From: Robiginitalea biformata HTCC2501
GTDB lineage: Bacteria > Bacteroidota > Bacteroidia > Flavobacteriales > Flavobacteriaceae
Length of the DNA stretch: 64,000 bases
Direction of reading: 5' to 3'
Assembly (NCBI RefSeq): GCF_000024125.1
Contig: NC_013222.1
Location: 2,582,501 to 2,646,500 of the forward strand
Position numbers and translations under genes: made by a program. Below, one piece after another: positions 17,583 to 24,344 of the stretch (positions are counted from its first letter, which is position 1; each line of letters starts with the position of its first letter). The notes under the pieces are model-generated. The model was not told the origin of the DNA, searched no databases, and was given only the letters and a program-made list of their open reading frames with translations.

Positions 17583-18890
17583 TTAGATTACGCCTTTCTT
17601 GGGGTAACAGATATAGTGCTTAACGACATCGGCAGAAAGCGCCTGCAGATTGAGCTGGTCGGAAGTACTCGCAACATCGCGTATTTTGCCATTTTCCCGG
17701 AGGATATTGATATTCTGGCGGTCCTGGTTGTAGGCGCGGTTGACAATTTCCCCGGAAAACACAAAGTAGCCGGCCTCATCCCGGGTCAGGCCCCAGGCTG
17801 CCTGCACCCTCTGAATCTTGCCTTCCAACTTCGATTCCGCGATGGGCTTCTTCTTGATTTTGATGGCCGGCAACCGACGGTTTAGCAGCATTTTGCACAG
17901 ACGCGAAAGCACCGGGTCCGGATCCGATTGCCAGTCCTTCAGGGCAGCCAGGATATCCACGTCGTCCAGGCCGGCAAAACGGTGGAGGGCTTCCGGGGTA
18001 TCCGGGAAGCCGCCCCCTTCCAGGGCCAGGAAATACTCCAGGTTGCGGCCGCAGTGCTCCAGCTTTCCGTCAAGGTAGCGCTCCCTGGCCCTCCGGAGCA
18101 GGCGCACCAGCACCTGCTCGGCCGCAAGGCCGGTTTTATGCAGGTATACCTGCCAGTACATAAAGCGGCGGGCCATCAGGAATTTTTCGACCGAATAGAT
18201 GCCCTTTTCCTCTACCACGAGTTTCCCGTCGTAGACTGTGAGCATGGTTATCAGGCGTTCCGAATTGATATTCCCCTCGGCCACCCCGGTGTAGAAACTG
18301 TCCCTTTTCAGGTAGTCGAGCCGGTCCATATCGAGCTGGCTAGACACGAGCTCGTTCAGGAATTGCTTTTTATAACAACCCCGGAATATTTCAATGGCCA
18401 CCTCCAATTGCCCGCTGAATTCCTCATTGAGTTGCCGCATAAAGCGCAGGGAGAGCTCCTCATGCGAATGCCCGGGAATCAATTCGTTTTCAAGGGCATG
18501 GGAAAACGGCCCGTGGCCGATATCGTGCAGCAGGATGGCACAGAGCAGGCCGTTTTCCTCCTCCGGGGTGATCTCAAGTCCTTTCCGGCGGAGCAGGTCT
18601 ACGGCATTTTGCATCAGGTGCATCGCCCCCAGGGCGTGGTGGAAGCGCGTGTGATGAGCCCCCGGATACACCAGGTAGCTCATCCCCATTTGGGAGATAC
18701 GGCGCAGGCGCTGGAAATACGGGTGGCCTATTAAATCGAATAACAGCCTGCTGGGAATGCGTATAAATCCGTAAATTGGATCGTTGAAAATCTTGAGCTT
18801 GGGAACGTGTTTCAACGCGGGCGGCTTTAGGTGGGTCAAAGGTAGCCAATTGCCGGCAGATTCGCATGCAGCCACCCGGTTTCCCGGCAT
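17583..18890 (-). CDS. HD-domain phosphohydrolase
   Basis: An HD-superfamily metal-dependent phosphohydrolase, probably acting on nucleotides, as its relatives include dNTP triphosphohydrolases. The 435-aa frame shows FNDPIYGFI, the LLHDIGHGPFSHALE HD motif and SSQLDMDRLDYLKRDS, all diagnostic of this family. The start is unclear. ATG at 18890 adds about 25 residues of non-family sequence, while a TTG at 18815 begins just before the usual PKLKIFNDPIYGF opening. It is divergent from porX with only about 30-110 nt between them. Confidence 0.88.
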   Translation of the reverse strand: MPGNRVAACESAGNWLPLTHLKPPALKHVPKLKIFNDPIYGFIRIPSRLLFDLIGHPYFQRLRRISQMGMSYLVYPGAHHTRFHHALGAMHLMQNAVDLLRRKGLEITPEEENGLLCAILLHDIGHGPFSHALENELIPGHSHEELSLRFMRQLNEEFSGQLEVAIEIFRGCYKKQFLNELVSSQLDMDRLDYLKRDSFYTGVAEGNINSERLITMLTVYDGKLVVEEKGIYSVEKFLMARRFMYWQVYLHKTGLAAEQVLVRLLRRARERYLDGKLEHCGRNLEYFLALEGGGFPDTPEALHRFAGLDDVDILAALKDWQSDPDPVLSRLCKMLLNRRLPAIKIKKKPIAESKLEGKIQRVQAAWGLTRDEAGYFVFSGEIVNRAYNQDRQNINILRENGKIRDVASTSDQLNLQALSADVVKHYICYPKKGVI

Positions 18891-18922
18891 CCGGACCTTA
18901 ATCCCCGTATAAAAACCGGCGC

Positions 18923-20467
18923 ATGAAGAACTTTACCATCCTATGGGTAGACGACGAAATCGACCTGCTCAAATCCCACCTGCTCTTCCTGGAGGAGCGG
19001 AACTACCGGGTAGTTACCTGCAACAGCGGGCAGGATGCCCTGGAAGCCATCCGGCAGGAATCCTTTGATATTGTTTTCCTGGACGAGAACATGCCCGGGC
19101 TTTCCGGCCTGGAGACCCTGACGGAAATCAAGCAGCAAAATGCCTCCCTGCCGGTGGTCATGATCACCAAAAACGAGGAGGAATCCCTGATGGAAGAAGC
19201 CATCGGGTCCAAGATTGCCGATTACCTGATCAAGCCGGTAAATCCCAACCAGATCCTGCTCTCACTCAAAAAGAACCTGGACCACAGCCGGTTGGTTTCC
19301 GAAAAAACCACCGCGGGGTACCAACAGGAATTCCGCAAAATCGCCATGGACCTCTCCATGATCAACTCCTGGGAGGGGTGGGCGGACCTCTACAAGAAAC
19401 TTATATACTGGGAACTGCAACTCGAGAACATCGAAGACACGGGCATGTTCGAAATCCTGGAGAGCCAGAAAGCCGAGGCCAACCAGCAATTCGGAAAGTT
19501 TATCGAAAAAGAATATCCCGCCTGGTTCTCCGGGGAGGAAGCCCCCGTACTGTCGCACACGCTCTTCAACCAGCGCATTGCCCCGGTGCTCCGGGAGGGC
19601 CCTACCCTGCTGGTGGTTATCGACAACCTGCGCTACGACCAGTGGTTTGCCTTTGAGGATGCCCTCTCCCCTTTCTACAAAAAAGATTCGGAAGAGGCGT
19701 ACTGCAGCATCCTGCCCACAGCCACCCAGTATGCGCGAAATGCTATTTTTTCCGGATTAATGCCCCTGGAAATGGAACGTCAGTTTCCGAAATGGTGGAA
19801 AAACGACACGGATACCGGCGGAAAGAACCTGCACGAAGCGGATTTCCTGGGGGCCCAGCTCAAGCGGCTCGGGCTGGACCTGGATTGGGAGTACCACAAA
19901 ATCAGCAGTCTGAAACAAGGGAAACACCTGGCCCAGCAATTCAAAACCATGAAGGATAAAGACCTGGTGGCCGTGGTGTATAATTTTGTGGACATGCTTT
20001 CGCACGCGCGAACGGAGATGGAAGTGATCAAGGAACTGGCCTCCAATGACAAGGCCTATCGCTCCCTTACCCTGAGCTGGTTTAAGAACAGCCCGCTACT
20101 GGCCCTGATCCAGGAAGCGCAGCTCCTGGGGTTCCGCCTGATCATCACTACGGACCACGGCACCATCAACGTGAAGCAACCCTCCAAGGTGATCGGCGAC
20201 AAGGAAACCAGCCTGAACCTCCGCTATAAGACCGGCCGGAGCCTCACTTATGAAGAAAAGGATGTGCTTGCCTGCAAAAAGCCATCCGAACTGCATTTGC
20301 CGGCCATTAACGTGAGCAGCTCGTACATCTTTGCCAAAAACGACTTGTTTTTTGCCTACCCGAACAACTACAACCACTATGTAAGCTATTACCGGAACAC
20401 CTACCAGCACGGGGGCGTCTCCCTGGAAGAGATGGTGGTGCCTTTTGTGGTGATGCGGCCAAAGTAA
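18923..20467 (+). CDS. porX: PorX response regulator with PglZ phosphodiesterase domain
   Basis: PorX works with the sensor kinase PorY and sigma factor SigP to control type IX secretion in Bacteroidota. Residues 1-120 are a receiver domain with acidic residues D10/D11, phosphoacceptor D54 in VFLDENMPG and the conserved lysine in MITKNEEE. A helical linker follows, and then a PglZ alkaline-phosphatase-like domain (about 200-514) with DNLRYDQW, the threonine-rich nucleophile segment ILPTATQYARN, and the metal-binding ITTDHGTI. The length of 514 aa is typical. It lies at the left edge of the AT-rich island. Confidence 0.93.
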   Translation: MKNFTILWVDDEIDLLKSHLLFLEERNYRVVTCNSGQDALEAIRQESFDIVFLDENMPGLSGLETLTEIKQQNASLPVVMITKNEEESLMEEAIGSKIADYLIKPVNPNQILLSLKKNLDHSRLVSEKTTAGYQQEFRKIAMDLSMINSWEGWADLYKKLIYWELQLENIEDTGMFEILESQKAEANQQFGKFIEKEYPAWFSGEEAPVLSHTLFNQRIAPVLREGPTLLVVIDNLRYDQWFAFEDALSPFYKKDSEEAYCSILPTATQYARNAIFSGLMPLEMERQFPKWWKNDTDTGGKNLHEADFLGAQLKRLGLDLDWEYHKISSLKQGKHLAQQFKTMKDKDLVAVVYNFVDMLSHARTEMEVIKELASNDKAYRSLTLSWFKNSPLLALIQEAQLLGFRLIITTDHGTINVKQPSKVIGDKETSLNLRYKTGRSLTYEEKDVLACKKPSELHLPAINVSSSYIFAKNDLFFAYPNNYNHYVSYYRNTYQHGGVSLEEMVVPFVVMRPK

Positions 20468-20593
20468 CATCGATAGCCACTTTATGCATCTCCCCGTTTA
20501 CGCAATGTGGCAGACTCAGCAGGAATCCGACTGAACAGGAACCCCATGCCTATGCGTTTTATGACGTTGAAAAATTATACCCATAGAAACCAA

Positions 20594-20902
20594 TTAATCC
20601 TGCGGATGGAATTTTTTGGGTTTGAGATAACTGCCCTCCAATATTTCCATAACATGATCATGGGCTCCGATGCAGATTGAAAAATTCACCTCCAAAACGA
20701 AATCATCCTTGTAGAAATACGTTTTCCGGCTTCTGTCATAGCCTATCTTTGCTTCGTAATCCTTGAGTTGTTCAATCAGATAGTAAACAGTACGCTCGCT
20801 GATCCCCAACCGGAAGGCCACTTCCGACGGCGACCCCGTACATTCCATTTTAATAAGGTTGTGCAATCTTTGGAGCCTTTCGATGTGTTTGATGTTTTTC
20901 AT
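20594..20902 (-). CDS. Small HTH transcriptional regulator
   Basis: A 102-aa protein with a winged-helix or HTH_11-type DNA-binding domain at the N-terminus: IERLQRLHNLI, then SPSEVAFRLGISERTVYYLIEQ as helix-turn-helix (about residues 22-43), and a short beta part with the tyrosine-rich KTYFYKDDF. Small Bacteroidota regulators of this kind are known but of unknown target. The only nearby gene it could serve is the divergent XRE-like gene at 21079. Composition is intermediate, unlike the very AT-rich genes further in. Confidence 0.7.
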   Translation of the reverse strand: MKNIKHIERLQRLHNLIKMECTGSPSEVAFRLGISERTVYYLIEQLKDYEAKIGYDRSRKTYFYKDDFVLEVNFSICIGAHDHVMEILEGSYLKPKKFHPQD

Positions 20903-20964
20903 AGAAGAAAATTGTTGGGGTTATCGATATTTCTATGAGGGACCAGTTCTTTTTAAATATAGAC

Positions 20965-21037
20965 TATTTTCTTTATTTAGTGAAATATTCTTTATTTATA
21001 AAGTCTTTTTTCTATTCAATAGAATATTTTCTTATTT
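20965..21037. repeat. AT-rich near-repeats between two regulators
   Basis: Three imperfect copies of TATTTTCTTATTT-like sequence lie at 20965-20978, 20985-20997 and 21025-21037, between the divergent regulator genes. They could be operator half-sites or simple AT-rich sequence. Confidence 0.35.
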
Positions 21038-21078
21038 CGGAAAGTTAGCCTATATTAGTGCAAAACAATCGCAGCATC

Positions 21079-21450
21079 ATGACAAAAACCATCGACCGAC
21101 TCATTCAATTTATCAACCACATCGGGCTGAGTGCTCGCCAGTTTGATATCTCAATCGGAGCGAGCAATGGGTATACGCTACGCATGAAGAAAAATCACGC
21201 ATCTGTAGGGAGTGATGTCCTGGAAACCGTTCTGCAAACCTACCCGGATCTCAACGTGGTTTGGTTGCTTACTGGCGAGGGCGTGATGCTGAAATCACAA
21301 ATGGAGGACGAAGTTCTGGATTTTGAAAAGTTGCCGGCCGAGAAGAAGGCGATTATTGAGAAGATTATAGAAGATAAAATCCGCGAAAGGCAACACCAGG
21401 AATTGCGCAACCTGGTAAAGGAAGTTGCTAAAGAAATAAAAAGCGACTAA
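21079..21450 (+). CDS. XRE-like regulator
   Basis: A 123-aa protein with a Cro/CI-type helix-turn-helix at residues 1-60 (LIQFINHIGLSARQFD, then SIGASNGYTLRMKKNHASVGSDVL) and the YPDLNVVWLLTGEG segment common to Bacteroidota XRE regulators and prophage repressors. The C-terminus is a charged helix (AIIEKIIEDKIRERQHQEL), likely a dimerisation coiled coil. ATG at 21079 is preferred to GTG at 21058. It is divergent from the small HTH gene and convergent with the membrane gene at 21462. Confidence 0.75.
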   Translation: MTKTIDRLIQFINHIGLSARQFDISIGASNGYTLRMKKNHASVGSDVLETVLQTYPDLNVVWLLTGEGVMLKSQMEDEVLDFEKLPAEKKAIIEKIIEDKIRERQHQELRNLVKEVAKEIKSD

Positions 21451-21461
21451 CCAGTCACCTT

Positions 21462-22556
21462 TCAAGTAAGTTCATTCTCCTTGGCTAATTGATTTAGAAT
21501 CTCTTCAAACCTACTGTTTAGATAGTCCATATTGTCTAATATCTTAACCCTCAATTTTACAATTTGTGCTATCAAAACAAATAAGAAAATTAAGGCTAGA
21601 AACGTTGGGAAAATATTAGTGTTTCCAAAAGATTCAAAATCCTTCACATCGAGAAATCCTTCATAAAATTGATAACTATAAAGAGAAAGTGCGGGAAGAA
21701 ATGAAAATCTCACCCAGGATTTACATTTAAAAAAACAGATCAATAGCCCAATAATTACCGTTACCTTCCTTGCAAAATACCAAACCATAGTTTCAATATT
21801 TAAGAAGCCAAAAGATTCATATGTCCTGCCAAATATTCTAATTGACTTCATTTCAGTAGGAATAATTACATGCAAAAAAGGAAGCAAGGTAATCACTAAG
21901 AGCAACAACAATAGTGGCAGCATTGCATGTTCTCTCTTCTTACATGCTTCTTTTATTGCCTCTTTCTTATCTAGGTTCGATTCTCTTTCCGCAATTTTAG
22001 TTAAATGATATAATTCACATAGTTCTTGTTTTGGGTTATCACTAAAAGAGCTTTGTGCTTTAATATTTTCAACTTTATTATTCCAATTAGAAAACTTAAC
22101 GATCTGTCTTTTTGAAATTAGGCTTGAAAACAATATTTGTGGATTATTGTTCTTTTTAGAAAAAAAATCTATTTGACCCAAAATCAGTATAAGATCAACA
22201 CCAATATAAATAAGAATAACCCCAGGTAAACTAAATACAAGAGAAAGTATATATTGTTCACTTAGAATAGAAACGGTACTTAGTAAAAAATATACCAATA
22301 AGGGGATTAAATAATACTTTATACGCTTATCAATTGTAATATAACCAAACAAGAAAAGTAATAAATAGGATAATTCTACTAATATCATCCATACAAATAC
22401 TTGATTTGACTCATACCCGTGGAAGTATTCGAATCCTAATAATGAAATCTGGCTATCTTCCCGGCTAAATAAGAGATGAATAAACGAAAGTAACGGAGTT
22501 ATGATTATTGCAATAGAAAAGAGCAATTGACGAAAATATAAATTCTTCCAGGTCAT
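21462..22556 (-). CDS. Multi-pass membrane protein of unknown function (island)
   Basis: A 364-aa, strongly AT-rich gene. The product has about eight or nine hydrophobic helices, with a soluble, charged section around residues 155-205 (IKAQSSFSDNPKQELCELYHL) in the middle. Its C-terminal 150 residues align by eye with the protein at 23588-24226: FGFLNIETMVWYFARK against NGFNNINAFAWFFVSK, CFFKCKSW against WFFTCKHW, and a shared RVKIxDxMD-like ending. No family was recognised. The ATG at 22556 is 54 nt from the divergent tsaE start. Confidence 0.7.
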   Translation of the reverse strand: MTWKNLYFRQLLFSIAIIITPLLSFIHLLFSREDSQISLLGFEYFHGYESNQVFVWMILVELSYLLLFLFGYITIDKRIKYYLIPLLVYFLLSTVSILSEQYILSLVFSLPGVILIYIGVDLILILGQIDFFSKKNNNPQILFSSLISKRQIVKFSNWNNKVENIKAQSSFSDNPKQELCELYHLTKIAERESNLDKKEAIKEACKKREHAMLPLLLLLLVITLLPFLHVIIPTEMKSIRIFGRTYESFGFLNIETMVWYFARKVTVIIGLLICFFKCKSWVRFSFLPALSLYSYQFYEGFLDVKDFESFGNTNIFPTFLALIFLFVLIAQIVKLRVKILDNMDYLNSRFEEILNQLAKENELT

Positions 22557-22610
22557 TACTTCGTAGTAAATATTCTAAATATAGAAAAAATATTTAAAAG
22601 AAGGTAAAGT

Positions 22611-23036
22611 TTGAAAAGTTTAGATTATTCTTTGAGTCAAATTGGAGAGGCAGCAAGATTTATTTTAGACAATGCTCATTCTAAAATAGTTTGTTTTAAA
22701 GGCGATTTGGGGGCTGGTAAAACTACTTTAATAAAAGAAATATGTACAATATTAGAGATTGAAGGACAAGTACAGAGTCCTACTTTCGGAATTGCCAATG
22801 AATATACTTTGATGGATAGTGGCGAATCAATATTTCATTTGGATTGTTATCGAATAAACTGTTCTGAGGAAGCTTTAGATTTTGGAATTGAAGAATACCT
22901 AAATAATGGTAAATATGTATTCATCGAATGGCCAGACATTGTTGATTCCTTATTACCTGAAATGCGAACGGAAATAGTAATACTGCTTCTCAATCATGAG
23001 TCTAGACGGCTGACCCTTAAAAACTTCAACACGTAG
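22611..23036 (+). CDS. tsaE: tRNA threonylcarbamoyladenosine biosynthesis ATPase TsaE
   Basis: TsaE is the small ATPase that works with TsaB, TsaD and TsaC to make the t6A modification at position 37 of ANN-decoding tRNAs, a generally essential function. The 141-aa protein has Walker A GDLGAGKTT (31-39), SPTFGIANEY, HLDCYR and the FIEWPD segment, all expected. The start is TTG at 22611. The gene is far richer in AT than its porX and ald neighbours and lies inside the island, so it may be a replacement copy. No other tsaE occurs in the window. Confidence 0.93.
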   Translation: MKSLDYSLSQIGEAARFILDNAHSKIVCFKGDLGAGKTTLIKEICTILEIEGQVQSPTFGIANEYTLMDSGESIFHLDCYRINCSEEALDFGIEEYLNNGKYVFIEWPDIVDSLLPEMRTEIVILLLNHESRRLTLKNFNT

Positions 23037-23080
23037 GAAACGCTTATCGTCCATTCTGCAGGATTATTGCAGTTGATTCG

Positions 23081-23107
23081 ATGAAATGCACTTTTTTCGG
23101 TAAAATG
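23081..23107. repeat. Left copy of an ATGCACTTTT-type flanking repeat
   Basis: GAAATGCACTTTTTTCGG followed by TAAAATG, upstream of the repeat lipoprotein, resembles AGATGCACTTTTCGACGAAATG downstream at 23473-23496. Two more AAAATGC motifs follow it at about 23101 and 23121. The function is unknown; protein-binding sites are one possibility. Confidence 0.4.
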
Positions 23108-23158
23108 CTTGATTCTATCGATAAAATGCATTATTTTTGAATTTAATTGACTAAGGCG

Positions 23159-23180
23159 AATGTAGATTTTCCTACATTTG
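23159..23180 (+). promoter_or_regulatory. Promoter with overlapping dyad for the repeat lipoprotein
   Basis: TACATTTG at 23173-23180 fits the -7 consensus, with TTGA at 23147-23150 as a possible -33 box about 22 nt upstream. An inverted repeat AATGTAG-(6)-CTACATT (23159-23178) overlaps the -7 element and could be an operator. Confidence 0.6.
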
Positions 23181-23217
23181 TTAATGAAAATGAAAACCAT
23201 ACCTAATCCTCCGAACT

Positions 23218-23454
23218 ATGAACACTAGAAAAATCTTTTATACTCTTATAGCTTTTTCTGTATTGTTTTTAGCTGCCTGCTCAAATGATACAGGAGATGG
23301 TCTCTATGAAGGTGTTAATCGAACGGATATTACCCCAGATCGGTCTGTAAATAGAACAGATGTTACTCCAGATAGAGCTGTTAATAGAACTGATATTACT
23401 CCAAATAGGTCTTCGGTAAATCGCACTGATATCACTCCAGACAAGAGAAACTGA
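23218..23454 (+). CDS. Small lipoprotein with four VNRTDITPDR repeats
   Basis: A 78-aa protein with a lipoprotein signal peptide (lipobox LAAC, Cys21). The rest is almost wholly a tandem repeat: residues 33-78 hold four copies of VNRTDITPDRS-like units of 11 to 12 residues. Mature size is about 58 residues, so the protein is essentially a lipid anchor carrying the repeat. No family was recognised. It lies between tsaE and a membrane protein gene, has its own promoter and is followed by a terminator, so it is a single-gene unit. Codon use is AT-rich like the rest of the island. Confidence 0.8.
   Translation: MNTRKIFYTLIAFSVLFLAACSNDTGDGLYEGVNRTDITPDRSVNRTDVTPDRAVNRTDITPNRSSVNRTDITPDKRN
23314..23451 (+). 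repeat. In-frame 33-36 bp tandem repeat
   Basis: Four copies of a unit encoding VNRTDITPDRS, with mostly synonymous changes between copies (GTTAATCGAACGG, GTAAATAGAACAG and so on). Conserved protein with diverged codons suggests selection on the peptide. Confidence 0.85.
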
Positions 23455-23472
23455 TATTACAGTATATTATTT

Positions 23473-23506
23473 AGATGCACTTTTCGACGAAATGAGTTAA
23501 TTCGTC
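23473..23506. repeat. Right flanking repeat with hairpin
   Basis: AGATGCACTTTTCGACGAAATG (23473-23494) matches the upstream repeat at 23081-23107 imperfectly. It runs into a short inverted repeat GACGAA-(9)-TTCGTC at 23486-23506. Confidence 0.4.
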
Positions 23507-23530
23507 TTTAAACTGCATGATTTAGATTAA

Positions 23531-23556
23531 AAGGGCGTCCAATAAGACGTCCTTTT
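23531..23556 (+). terminator. Intrinsic terminator after the repeat lipoprotein
   Basis: AAGGGCGTC-(6)-GACGTCCTT forms a stem with one G-U pair, followed by TTTTC. Confidence 0.65.
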
Positions 23557-23587
23557 CTGCGTTATCTCTCTACCAAATCTCTTAAAA

Positions 23588-24226
23588 ATGAACGCAGAAG
23601 AAGTAATTGTAAAAAAGAAAACTCGAAAAAGACTTTGGATTGAGTCTATAGCAGTGTTTTTTATAATAGCATCGCCCTTTGTGTTTAAGGCACATGACTA
23701 CTTCAGCAAAGAACCTGGAGCCACCGTTGAATTCCTAGGATTTGTTATTGATAGCAATGGATTTAATAATATAAATGCTTTTGCTTGGTTTTTCGTTAGT
23801 AAGTTTATACCTCTTTATTTATTAATTATCTGGTTTTTCACTTGTAAACACTGGTGGTATCATATTCTGCTCATACCTATTTGTATGTATGCATTTCAAT
23901 TATTTGAAGTTCTTGTATCTCCCGATTTGAATATCGACACAAAAAATGTATTGTGGTTGCTCCCCATTTGTATGGTAGTGATACCTTTTGTTTATTTTAT
24001 TCGAGTAAAAATATATGATAAATATGTCCATGGAATTGATCTTGAAGCGATGGATGCCGAACTTCAGTATTACAAGAACCGAGAAAAGGAACAATTAGAG
24101 AAAGCTGGAATTCAAATGGGTGATTATTCCACATCAATTGATAAAGAGTTATCAGATGTCACTCCAAAAAGAACACTCAATAATCTTTTGAGAGGAATCC
24201 AACATTCTTTCCGAAGTTTATTCTAA
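23588..24226 (+). CDS. Multi-pass membrane protein, paralogue of the 21462 gene product (island)
   Basis: A 212-aa, AT-rich gene whose product has about four hydrophobic helices in residues 15-145, then a charged C-terminal tail (LEAMDAELQYYKNREKEQLEKAG) likely to be a cytoplasmic coiled coil. It shares order and several motifs with the C-terminal half of the protein at 21462-22556, including WFFVSK/WYFARK, WFFTCKHW/CFFKCKSW and RVKIYDK/RVKILDN. Similar proteins are recalled as frequent hypotheticals in Flavobacteriaceae. It is the last island gene and is followed by a strong terminator. Confidence 0.7.
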   Translation: MNAEEVIVKKKTRKRLWIESIAVFFIIASPFVFKAHDYFSKEPGATVEFLGFVIDSNGFNNINAFAWFFVSKFIPLYLLIIWFFTCKHWWYHILLIPICMYAFQLFEVLVSPDLNIDTKNVLWLLPICMVVIPFVYFIRVKIYDKYVHGIDLEAMDAELQYYKNREKEQLEKAGIQMGDYSTSIDKELSDVTPKRTLNNLLRGIQHSFRSLF

Positions 24227-24242
24227 GAATAAACTCACCACC

Positions 24243-24271
24243 AAAAAAAGAGGACTCGCGTCCTCTTTTTT
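24243..24271. terminator. Bidirectional intrinsic terminator at the island edge
   Basis: AAAAAAGAGGAC-TCGC-GTCCTCTTTTTT is a near-perfect stem with A and T tracts on the two sides. It closes the island and isolates the alanine dehydrogenase transcript. Confidence 0.88.
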
Positions 24272-24298
24272 ATTTCGGGCCAAATCGTGCATTTATTG

Positions 24299-24306
24299 TA
24301 TTTTTG
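24299..24306 (+). promoter_or_regulatory. Bacteroidota -7 element for ald
   Basis: TATTTTTG matches TAnnTTTG, 38 nt upstream of the ald ATG and just after the terminator. No convincing -33 TTG was found. Confidence 0.6.
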
Positions 24307-24344
24307 AGGAACCACCTACGCGCCAGCTTAGCATTTAAAGGCCT

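Larger units (their letters stand above)
20470..24240. other. AT-rich genomic island between porX and alanine dehydrogenase
   Basis: Base composition drops sharply just after porX and rises again before the alanine dehydrogenase gene. Genes inside favour AAA, ATA, TTA and AGA codons, which the neighbours rarely use. The contents are an HTH regulator, an XRE-like regulator, two related membrane proteins, tsaE and a small repeat lipoprotein. No integrase, transposase, tRNA or flanking att repeat was seen. The porX-tsaE-ald order is recalled as common in relatives, so the island seems to have formed around, or replaced, tsaE. Confidence 0.65.

Noticed and set aside
20468..20593. Remnant of a native GC-rich tsaE next to porX
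   Set aside because: Translation of this gap in all frames gave no TsaE-like segment.
23314..23451. CRISPR-like array
   Set aside because: The repeats are coding (11-12 codons), contiguous without spacers, and inside a lipoprotein frame.
20470..24240. Prophage or integrative element
   Set aside because: No integrase, tRNA target, structural phage gene or flanking direct repeat of att type was found, so only island is claimed.
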